Of a DNA stretch of 64,000 bases, positions 12,001 through 17,700 are shown piece by piece. Numbering within the stretch: position 1 is the stretch's first letter; each line of letters begins with the position of its first letter. Under the pieces are notes generated by a model. The model had not been told where the DNA came from and did no database searches. It saw only the letters and a program-made list of their open reading frames with translations. Source of the stretch: Kiritimatiellia bacterium. GTDB lineage: Bacteria > Verrucomicrobiota > Kiritimatiellia > CAIVKH01. The translations under genes were made by a program, and so were the position numbers. Where the stretch lies: positions 124,001-188,000 of the forward strand of contig JAMLJG010000001.1 in the NCBI GenBank assembly GCA_023953695.1. The letters are read 5' to 3'.

Positions 12001-13043
12001 AGGTGGATAACGCGCCGCTATCGGGTTGGGATACCTTCATTATCCGCTACTATGAGGTGCACGACACCAATGGCGTGCCCGTTGCTAACGCCATCACCAC
12101 CACGCTGGATCGCACGGTGGCGGCGTGGTCGAATGTGCTGAACAACTGGGCCTTCACGAATCTCGTGTTGTCGAACTTGCAATTCGACGCGCACTACAAG
12201 ATCGAGATTCAAGCGAGCGATCGAGCGGGCAACATTGGCCTGACGACGAGCGTGGTGGGCAACACGGATCGCTTCCTGGTCACGCAGGGTGTCACGCGCG
12301 TGAACATGGGCCTGGACGTGCGCTGGACGGGGCCGACGAATGAGATGATCACGCGCGACTACGATGTGATCTATGTGGATAGCGCCAACGGCTTCCGCGC
12401 CTCGCTCTCGAATAGTTGGGAGTGGCTAACCTACACGAACCATCCGCGCCTTGTGGATTACGGCGGAACGAACCGCCTCACGCCGGGATTGTTGACGGGC
12501 ACGACCTATCGCCTCTATCGCGTGGCGAAACAGGATCGTTGGCGCACGAATCAGGCTCAGCGCTCGGCGAGCGTCGAGATTTATGCGGCGAAGGGGTTGC
12601 GCCTGCATCCGGGCGAGAACTGGTATTCGCTGTTCTCGCTGCCGGATCCTGCGACGACGAACGAGGTGGAGAGCACGGTGGCCTACACGTTTGGAACAAA
12701 CACGCTTCCGGCGGGAAGCAAGGTGCGACCTCCGCGCGCATCGCGTGGTTCGGTCCGACGATTGGGGCGACGAACTTCGGCACGGTGGCCACGTCGGTGG
12801 TGTGGCTCTCGCAGTCGGATGGCTGGCAGTATTCGGTGGGGGGCAGTGGAGCGGCGAATAGCGCGAGTGCCGCTGGGGCAAGGGTTTATGATTGAGTTGC
12901 CGCTGACGGCTTCTCCGACGAATTTGGTGCTGATTGGGCGCGTGGCGACGCAGGCGTTGGTGCGGACGATTCCGGCGCCGATGTCAACGAATGCGCCGGA
13001 GTATCACCTGTTGAGCCAGCAGATGACGGAACGGATCACGTAG
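3..13043 (+). CDS. Giant multidomain surface/secreted protein (5' partial, C-terminus frameshifted)
   Basis: The reading frame is open from base 3, so the true start lies upstream of the window; about 4,346 residues are visible. Domains by nucleotide position: autotransporter-associated beta-strand repeats (about 3-1,150, with typical G-A-G-T..L.G..TYTG..T phrases); four FN3-like repeats beginning EP(T/S)..A (1,180-2,650); BACON-like segments (2,660-2,990; 3,940-4,240; 6,650-6,950); lectin-like modules opening with E.F.YTN and G.GW (3,300-3,930; 4,560-5,270; 6,960-7,630; 8,730-9,440); more FN3 (7,640-8,720); Asp-rich modules with D.D.DR..D and DDD..P (5,300-6,640 and 9,480-11,050); a MAM-like jelly roll (11,080-11,560); and a C-terminal cassette shared with the second giant gene. 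Such proteins are usually exported adhesins or sheath proteins; the function here is inferred. Compared with the paralogue, the frame is shifted between about 12,719 and 12,863 and the gene stops prematurely at 13,043 after a 1-nt loss. No PEP-CTERM or LPXTG-type anchor is visible. Confidence 0.85.
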   Translation, partial: FSGGLNINEGVTYSQGNASSLGSGTVTIGAASGSANAHLEFSGAARTHANDIVIASGSSGVATITNAGNVSITLSGAMTLNKAVGVSAIGGGSSVVNLDGAISGSGAINADAASGNYINLAGNNSSYTGTLNANGGTVRLSAANSLTSANSLAVASSGTVDVRVGVTVGYLTGTGTVLNNSGSGSTLTLSPSSGTTTFAGSLQNGASTLSLTKSGAGTQVLTGASTYTGNTTISAGTLVMNGTNTSTAATVSSGATLMGSGSIGGLTVSSGGTVRPGANASTIGRLGVSSLTMNNGSSARFKIGDASDTTDRDYINNSGSATISATTTIYLDDSQLSNFNPALSYSWNLIVGGITAAGNFSLDDSTYWSTSKAGGTFSLSASGNNLVLTFTPVAGEPTTQATSIGFSSIGATSMTVSWTSGDGANRIVVARAGGAVSSNPSDSSTYTGNATFGSGSEIGTGNFVVYNGSGSSVSVSGLSAGTVYHFRVYEYNGSSGSEDYLTSTATGNPASQTTLASEPTTQATTVTFSSLGNTSMTINWTSGNGANRLVIVRQGSAPSGGPVDGTAYTADADFSGSGSALGSGKVVYQGSGSSVAITGLSASTLYYAQVFEYNGSGASLNYNTSGASGNPGNRYTLAAEPTGHASAFSASPISASQIDLSWTAAAGPPSGYIIIQRAGAAPTGAPSDGTSYTAGNTIGDGTVAAIVTPGSATSASITGLSGGTTYHFVIMPFNWDGSNNQTYNYRTAATIPSASATTYASEPSTQATSITFPARTKSSIDVSWTSGNGANRVVVAREGAAVNSDPVDGTGYTANATFGSGTEIGTGNFVVYSGSGSSFTITGLKTNTTYHFRVYEFNGSSGTANYNVNTASGNPANHATADNEPGIGVGSGISVSTTVGSDPSAGSFVVTNVGGSSLSYVISDDVAWLSVSAETATNKTSGQTQSHTVNYNVAGLYAGVSNATITVTQSGGGENAATNSPRTIPVTLTLNAIPDPTSVSVQGEAPEFNRLFWTKNASYDVMVVHRAGGVPSVPVNNTAYSVGDTYGSSTRVIYKGAAATFEHVVTPGTTNQYAFYSINNNHYSAGVAGGATNPAYQANIVIEQFSYTNGLSISARAGGAGWTNAWDLSSGSYSIATQQFAQTAGYPTMGGNILVGTNAQAYRSITNISSGKLYVAVKFRNTSGSGTEWSGLSFYNGGTELKFLGESYAADRGFTVGSTVLGTATLLPNTDYTMIVMHDFSANATYGNLYTNASQTVPATEPGSWQVTDSGSMAAVNRICLGGNVGMRWDEIRIATNWTALLNLADTEPSLSVTPTNIAISMTKGSVTSKTFTVSNSGTLGLIYTNTITYGSGSGWLSVAPTGQLVGGNGSLINTGSVSAVGMAVGSYVATNRVAGNQTNSPVDVVFNLTVTAISTPTSVSATADGAEMVRLAWTSASDVMIVYRNGADLSADPTDNTAYSVGDLLGGGTVIWKGNASALEHIVATGATHYYRIYAINNNHYSAPASANATTVSYVAGEIVEPFSYTNLVSLGSNNGGSGWSAAWSVSSGTWGVRPSLSSNNMHAISGYPMETGNKIRMADPGDGGSASAYRNVSPISTGKVYIAAIMSYAFRGTSKWAGVSFLSNGVERAYFGKLYASTNKFGLNSQGGSPVESTYELGPFSGSVGSTNNTYLIIARYDFATRAMDIKAYYRTDSVPDVEPGSWDASDTLPAGRMDRFDGIRLSGGSAAGGTIGRVDWDEIRVAQSWAELLNVTPALPFATAYQIGNAANEVTDAQLKDGTFPVSMTLWADSGVESVSVTPPYFKPNFDLLHPTSGQIVTDKVFSSFSYQGAGKTLVASNNTHSTVDSAAIVLGVYTGRWSAISSNAFSKIDAAALSNGTAISFTVLDDDSLAPEPVTINSTNVGGGSARLLHIAVDGTNISANGASSNNIQYTTTDGVLAEISSAKPLLFWLGARDASGLSRGGNAELDSHLSVGSAIISNVTQYDATRSDPFASTMNAKATNVWSWITPLSNTELQNLVTNSAAAGSNAVVMTWRDADNDRPGDQTSVVYTQGWFKVNDDDTTAPTIQNFVVGGAEGAGTVRVDELSSGTGWSITGRVSDSGSGINVNGTETNQPDSSPYFELWDPTGALRYRKAFSTFAFTNGEAKTLSSIGNGAETVSGVTFSDTGVWTARVIVADADADYGPNDHSIGTNEIPFTVIVGASLGGLGNVPAAFAVTSYYGTVSSTNPWPNFVVTNIGSGTLSYDATVSYGGPGGWLQVAPGSGSLTGHGATQIHTNSIDASLLAPGVYTATITLNGNQTNSSKTIAVTLRVFGYYPGEIMDQFTNSTGSLEGMTGGTGWSAGWDNNPDSGYSINSSSLTVPGNYPASAGNKVCGDTSGGTELQTYRKFGSTFSTGKVFVAIAVRKTDSNSDGYHGISFMNGGTEQVFFGKLFNGGNFGIDLLGNGGAVAGNFGVTGVGDPGYFYIGMYDFAENKVFGRAYNNSDTIPTTVPDWAVSNTPTVAISAIDGIRIAAKDEGTFCYDEVRVASSWEGLLNLFTQEPNVHASGLSFREVKTDSMIVGWTPGNGANRIVIAREGSPVTYSPTDSVSVAFNNNYTSGTDLGGGNKIVYNGGGTNVTLTGLNPATRYYFAIYEYNGAPPNYYTNAGWATGDRWTISTEPANPIVTFNAYPASDTTMTNKWSLPGGSPAPDGFLILSRPESAVDQVPVDGVGYTNGQLISDSRVRIVTPGSATEALQTDLTSCVDYYFKIFPFRWNGSNAETYNYLTNSAATATAETECSAPTLQASNIVFNITDTNSVTLSWQRGSGQGVLLVVRGTNAVSQNPVDGTTYTANAQYGSGSHLGGGNYVAYIGTGTTATITGLLPGNTYHFRLYEYNGAGAGTDYNVTTANDNPRSTTTAAFGLVEDKFVWNYFGNYANNNLDSAGTGTGWSDSWSTFGGYVAVDDANSPPFKGYPADTRSGCGNNCDDSRQVKIATVSGTGYGATRHFPARTSGKLYAAVKINIQDTSQTSAWAGISFYSNATEVAFLGKGSGFTSDLALSDTSTTVTNDLSRGNSNWQLYGGNPYLIVIEYDFDNKTLRGMGISTNLIPSAVPEAELGWQVEMTNVNISSINGIRLAGRNVGDLIFDHIRIGPTWESTIWNLPANWHQDNGPVPTLVYIGTNYNSAVYDQVITNLSDAELKSSQLIDFAIRWNSSDGVFLTNSTGGLLNQGSRNARVSPNWDPLAVGVASNQFNLDRYFTNFFGQNGATVVTTYQKNAFSVTNIDFETRYFVTVSAETFPGGSTVAPDTSGYSSYDRVPVNRAITINEALRFYVYDDDTNSPAMGARAMRVLTNVTPTAAQSAGDGIERHFVYDGDLGQMGMRVSLGVYDTYSGLQRSSSGNADTNMTVTIPFVTTNNNADFKTALSSADTKSSSATSLWEFASSVFTWQRISDMWGGDGTSPQGQDLSVTAHIPDADDDRVNDQMWTSNQLMGFIRVLDDDVLPPEESRLDFAGAGAKPFYMNTNGYAIGSGDTLIRGTYPRRSGTGSNTIFAITDEELAKSSSRSLQFVFGSVDSNSGVARGISGTTNSIMSFSVGGDIISGVTAGWNASLSTSLNQPGVRQTNVWTFSDGYFSGLVITQLMNVTGSSGSGSNRVAVTIPDVDNDRTNDMATLYDRTVGWLQVFDDDINGPVMSVARVSESEGGGVLLSSSFETNQGWLTSYGSGTAWTNNDGIYGNWVGVGVNQTSLDPKNTGTRRIGLLTNGIPEPQPYIQLPPVNNPGRFSLYAARVGSGSGDPMLRLEWRNGSSWESLGDQVVPGTTYQPLTWDFELESAGVTLRVTRVNNGEQRSQVYLDDFAVNSIQTWIGTNDMTNGEVHVGWEHGVDDYSNVKEYRVVAPTFGSVLPTSKTEGSYVNPSVTSQTFSIEGQGVITGYVFAVDSDDDRADDDTMGNVLPLLVKVDTNPPPRVIGLRATDAANDYLFDPNIDESSEIKVEWTPGGTNVAQAAGWRQVDNAPLSGWDTFIIRYYEVHDTNGVPVANAITTTLDRTVAAWSNVLNNWAFTNLVLSNLQFDAHYKIEIQASDRAGNIGLTTSVVGNTDRFLVTQGVTRVNMGLDVRWTGPTNEMITRDYDVIYVDSANGFRASLSNSWEWLTYTNHPRLVDYGGTNRLTPGLLTGTTYRLYRVAKQDRWRTNQAQRSASVEIYAAKGLRLHPGENWYSLFSLPDPATTNEVESTVAYTFGTNTLPAGSKVRPPRASRGSVRRLGRRTSARWPRRWCGSRSRMAGSIRWGAVERRIARVPLGQGFMIELPLTASPTNLVLIGRVATQALVRTIPAPMSTNAPEYHLLSQQMTERIT

Positions 13044-14218
13044 CGGATTTTATGAAGCAATTTGGGAGCTTTGGAGCCGGGTACTTCCCTGGGGCCGCGG
13101 ATGAGTTGCGCGTGTTGAGCAATGTTTCGACCAACGGGGTGTCGTTCGGCTCGCTGCGGCAGCCGCGGCTGCGCATCTACAAGAGTCTGGCGCTGGTTGG
13201 CCCACGCCGCTGCGCCGTGGCGCTATGTGGACGGGGCGGCTCGGCCATGAGCGCGATTATAGAGCCGGACGATGCAATCTTCATCCTGCGGCGGTCGCCG
13301 GGGGCCGACATCGTCTTTACGAACGCACCGACGTATCCACCGCCTACCCGGACGATGTCGCCATGAGAACGATTAGACAGACAGAACAAGTGAAATCTAT
13401 GTGCAATAGCGCTATTGATTGCGGCGAGCGCCGTTTCGGCGCAGGCGCAGATCAATGCGCCGCTTCCGTTTGAGACGGGTGGGGGCGGTGACGAACGAGT
13501 TTGGAGCGATTCTGCTGGGTTCGAGCGGGTCGGGGCCGTGGGTGGAGTTTTCACGGCGCCTGGCGGGGTGATAAATCCCCCAGAAGTGGATGGGACGCCG
13601 AATCCGCCCAACGAGCTGATCTGGAGACGGCCATAGGGGGCGGGCGTGTTGGAGTATGGAGAGGGGTTGGAGCGAAGGGTGTCGGGCGCGTTGCTGATAG
13701 ACCGGTCGCAGCCCACGAAGTTCTTTGCGCGGGTGTTTTCGAGGAGGGAGCGTTCTATGGGGATAGTTTGATATACACGAATCCGACGGCAGAGTATGCG
13801 GGTGATGGAGATTGAGTTGGGTTCGACGGTGCATCCGCTGGATGTGGGGGATGACGATGGGGATGGGTTGAACAACTCGTGGGAGACGAGTTATGGGTCG
13901 GATCGGAAACAATCCGGATACGGATGGGGATGGGATGTCGGATGGGGATGAGCATCGAGTGACGGGCTTGCTGGATGAGAGTTCGTATCTGGCGATGGTG
14001 AGGATTCAGCCGGATGGGAGCGGGTTGCGAGTGGAGTGGGATACGGTACCGGGGAAGAAGTATCAGCTAGAGTTGTCGTCGCCGGATCCGGATTACGACG
14101 AAGTGTATGAGGCGGTGGGTGAGGTGCAGACGGCGGTGGCGGACACGCTGTTCACGACGGTGACGAATATCGCGCCGGGGCCGCTCCAGTTCTTCCGCGT
14201 GAAGTTGGTTGAGGAATA
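12573..14218 (+). repeat. Direct repeat copy A (C-terminal cassette plus TSP3 gene), indel-rich
   Basis: This 1,646-bp block is nearly identical to 25,805-27,455 (1,651 bp). Identity begins at the GTCGAGATTTATGCGG sequence in both copies and ends at the stop codon of the small downstream gene (TAG here, TAA there). By hand alignment I count 14 indel events, all between about 12,718 and 13,965, with a net of -5 that matches the length difference exactly. Only about ten substitutions are visible. The first 145 bp and the last 253 bp contain no indels. Confidence 0.9.
13044..13366 (+). pseudogene. Detached C-terminal tail of the first giant gene (frameshifted)
   Basis: A 1-nt deletion at about 13,040 (CACGTAG here, CACGGTAG in the paralogue) creates the stop at 13,043. 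The tail resumes in another frame with a start-like ATG at 13,052 and matches the last 100 residues of the second giant protein, ending ..PTRTMSP at 13,366. Inside it, a +4 change near 13,190 and a -1 change near 13,235 scramble about 17 residues between KSL and GGSAMS before the frame recovers. It is best read as part of the upstream gene, broken by mutation or by consensus error, not as an independent 104-residue gene. Confidence 0.75.
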
Positions 14219-14219
14219 G
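13363..14219 (+). pseudogene. Broken copy of the thrombospondin-type-3 repeat protein gene
   Basis: The start codon overlaps the TGA of the preceding tail (ATGA at 13,363-13,366), exactly as in the intact copy at 26,596. Nine indel events relative to that copy (for example an extra G near 13,473, a loss near 13,548, a change near 13,630, an extra G near 13,800 and near 13,907, and a 3-nt change near 13,955) split it into fragments in all three frames. The last stretch, from about 13,966, is identical to the intact copy at DNA level. Fragments still encode the signal-peptide region, the D.DGDG calcium-type motifs and the C-terminal ..KLVEE. Whether this is real decay or an assembly artefact cannot be decided from sequence alone. 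Confidence 0.8.
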
Positions 14220-14243
14220 GCCGAGCTGCCCGCTTGATCGCAG

Positions 14244-14273
14244 CCGCCGCGCGATTCTTTTCGCGCGAGGCGG
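14244..14273 (+). terminator. Hairpin terminator after the first surface-protein module
   Basis: An 11-bp stem made of CCGCC and GCGCGA pairs with TCGCGC and GGCGG, with a 2-nt bulge (GA) and a TTCTTT loop, 25 nt after the stop at 14,219. A T-rich tract after the stem is weak, so it may be a bidirectional or Rho-assisted site. It separates the two modules. Confidence 0.6.
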
Positions 14274-14460
14274 CAGGTGTTGTCTGCTCGCCTTGGGCGC
14301 GACAACCGGTGAGCAAAACGGGGCAGGCGCATCCCGCGTCGCGCCCCATGGTGTGCAGATTGAAAACTGCGCTGCGCCCGGTTGCGGAACTTTACCGCTA
14401 GCGACTTGCTTTAGAGGCAACGCGCCCTAAACAAATTGCTCCGACTGGACTACTATTATG

Positions 14461-14489
14461 TTGTCATAGGAGAAGACGGCGACTATAGT
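14461..14489 (+). promoter_or_regulatory. Sigma70-type promoter for the second giant gene
   Basis: A -35 TTGTCA (14,461-14,466), a 17-bp spacer and a -10 TATAGT (14,484-14,489) form the best promoter in the 518-bp gap 14,220-14,737. Transcription would start near 14,496, leaving an unusually long leader of about 240-255 nt before the start at 14,738 or 14,750. No gene was recognised in the gap. The leader contains the imperfect palindrome described at 14,554. Confidence 0.55.
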
Positions 14490-14553
14490 GCAATCAGCTG
14501 TGGGTGTGGCAAGAGTGTCAGGAGGTGTGTGTCGCGTTGGGGTTGCGAAAAAA

Positions 14554-14574
14554 TGTTGAGCGCTACCGCTCCAA
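14554..14574. promoter_or_regulatory. Imperfect operator-like palindrome in the leader
   Basis: TTGAGCG-CTAC-CGCTCCAA is an inverted repeat with one extra base in the right half. It resembles GAGCGCT-centred LacI-family operators, but the match is loose. It lies about 60 nt downstream of the predicted transcription start, compatible with a roadblock operator or a leader hairpin. Confidence 0.25.
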
Positions 14575-14737
14575 TTCGCAAATCGGAGAGCGAGATTTTT
14601 GGGGTGTTTCTCTGGGATTTTTGCGAGGTGGCACGCTGACGCAAAGCGGCTTTGACGTGACGATGGGAGGTTGGCGGCTTCCGAAGCCGAAACGAGGCAG
14701 ATGAGGAGAAGGCGCGCTGGGCGCGCATAGCGCGGGG

Positions 14738-17700
14738 GTGAGAGAGGCTATGCATGGGGTGAAGTCTGAGGCGAAGTGGCGCGGGGTTGCGGGTTTACGG
14801 CTCTGCACGGGACTGCGGGCGCCACACGAGTGGAAAAGCGCTTCACCTTTTCGGGCTTGGTGGCTCTGCACAATCTTTACTGTCTCGCTAGTTGCCGTTC
14901 TCGGCGACGCACGGGGCGATCTATTGGTTGGTTTTGATGTCGCTGGCGCACCAGGGAACCAGTTGGCGACAACCGGATCCGTGAGCGCGGCCAACACACT
15001 GACCAGCGCGCCCTATATTCGACTCGCTCGCGGCTCTGGCTTGAGTGCGTCTGCAGCGGGGAGTTCATTCACCTCAATAGGGTGGACGGTTGGCGGGACG
15101 AATAGTGACGCAATAAGCAATAATGACTACGCGACGTTCCAAATTGCGCCCGACTCGGGCTATTTGCTGACGGTCACGAGTTTTGCGATTCGCGTTCAAC
15201 GCAGCGGAACCGGACCCACCAACTGGTTCGTTCGCGCCAGTCACGATAACTTCACCAGCAATCTGGCCCAGTGGGCGACCACGGGGACCTCCGCATCCGA
15301 TCATACGCATCCGATCGCGGGGTTGAATAGTCTCACGGGGGTCGAGTTCCGCGTGTATGGGTATCGAGCGAGCGCAGCTGGCGGCACGGGTCGCACCCCG
15401 ATGAATGGCGCCAATTTTGGGTCGAGCGGTATTGATTTAGCCGTATTTGGAACCGCATGCTCACCGGTTTCCCATGTGCGATTCGTTCAGCAGACGAACT
15501 ATTACACGAAATTCACCGACGGGGGTGACATCTTCAACGAGGGCGCGACCAATATCGGGATGTGGGCCAACACGGGCAATAAACAGGTGGTCGCCTGGCG
15601 AAACTTTCGTACAGATGGCAGCGGGGGTGGCGATTTGCGCGATCTGCAACCGGGCGATCGGTTCCGCGTGACGGTTCGCGGCTATTCACCGTACGGCATT
15701 CTCGGCGTGTCCATAAACGATGGCGCATCAACAGGCTCCTGGGCGAATCGGCACAGCAATACGCGCGGGTACATTGAGGCGGGGAACATGTATGGCGATC
15801 TGTACGTGACGGACGCGAATGGGAGTCCGAGTTGGTCCGGCGTGCGCCCGTGGGATACGTCGCTGACGCTGGTGTTCGATATCCTGTCGAGCAAAGAGTT
15901 CACGGCCAATGTGGAGGGGCAAACGCCGAAGCACGATCTGACCATGCAGAACTCACCGGGTGACGATGATCGAGTGGATGGCTTCAGTCTCTACTATAAT
16001 GATGATTGGAATGGCAGCGCCAAGGTGAATGCCTATTGGGCACAGGACACGATGGTGACGAATTTGGGTTATGTCCTCTTGGGCGCCGACAATGGGACGC
16101 GAAACATCGTGGGCAAGATCACGGATAGTACGGATCCAGCGTGCACGGACACGGCGAGTCCGAATCTTCTCATCAAAATGGGAACCGGAACCGTTACGCT
16201 TCAGCACACGACAAACACGTATTCGAGCGGAACACGGATTGAGGGCGGGACGCTCGCGATTTTTCACGATGGGAGTTTGGGCGCGGTGCCGGGCAGTGCG
16301 ACTCCGAAGCATATTGATATTTATAGCTCGGGCACCCTGCGCGCCACCAACTCCTTCACAATCAGTGCGAATCGAGGCATTGGGTTTGGCGATGTGGATG
16401 GGCCGAGTGTTGAGGTGGACTCCGGAAAGACACTGACCTATGGCGGTGTATTTGGCGGCAATGCGGGTTGGAATAAGAAGGGATCCGGCAGTCTCGCCCT
16501 GACCGGAACCGCGAGCACCAACAACGGCAAGGTGTCCATACAAGCCGGCACGCTGCAGATTTCGGATGATCGCGCGCTGGGCGCGGTGCCGGGTTCGTCT
16601 GCGGAAAAGATCAATATCTGGGATGCAGGCACACTCGAAGCGACTGAGACCTTCACGCTCAGTGCTTATCGGTTGATCGAAGTGGGGACAGTGAATGGAC
16701 CGAAGGTGTCTGTCGCGAGCGACAAGACGCTCACGTATGCGGGCAACATCAGTGGCTCGGCAAACTGGAGCAAAGAGGGGGCTGGCACGCTCGTTCTTTC
16801 GAGCAACAGCACCGCGAGCGGCACGTTGACAGTCAATGCCGGCACCGCTATTTACAATGGCACGAACACCTCGCAGACCATGAGTGTGGGCGCGTCGAGT
16901 TTCCTGTACGGCAGCGGTTCGGTGGGCGCGCTGACGATCAACGGGCAGGCGAGCGCCGGAACGGCGTCGAATACCGTCGGAAGTCTGCGCGCGACAAGCC
17001 TGACGCTTCCGAACAATGGGCGGATGCAGGTGAACTTTTCTGCGATGACGGGGACTGCGGGTACCGATTGGGATGTTATTTCGGTGAACGGTGGGTCGGG
17101 CACCTACACGGTCAGCGCCTCCGCTGGAAATGAGTTTGTCATTGCGCTGAAAGGGAATCCGATATTCAACAACACCCAGGGCTATACGAATATCATTGTG
17201 GATGCGGGGACGGCCTCGGGGTTTGCCTCGAACAAGTTCACCGTCAGCACGGATGAATTTGTCCCGGGTCTTGGGGGGGGCAGTTTCGTTGTGGACGCGA
17301 GTGGGGGCGATCTGCGTTTGATCTTCAAGCCTGCGCTTGTCGCCGCTCCGATTGCGATTGTGTTGGGGACGAACGGAGCGGCGATTGCGAATGGCGACAA
17401 CACGCCCACTGCGGCAGACGGAACGGATTTCGGGTCCGTTCTCTGGTCTGGCACATTTGCGGTCACGAATACGTTCTCCATCACCAATGCGGGGAACGCG
17501 GCCTTGACGATTTCTGCCGTCACGACCAATAGCGGCATGGGGGCCGCGGGCGACTTCCTTGTTCTTTCCTTCCCTGCGACAGTGGATGCTGGAGCCATCT
17601 CAAACTTGGTGATCGCCTTCAATCCGACGGCGGTCGGGGTGCGCACGGCCGCCGTCGTGATTGCGAACAACGATTCGACAAATAATCCGTATTCATTTGC

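Noticed and set aside
13041..13052. Programmed frameshift or stop read-through at the end of the first giant gene
   Set aside because: No slippery heptamer or stimulatory structure was seen, and further indels of many sizes follow in the next gene, which a programmed event would not explain.
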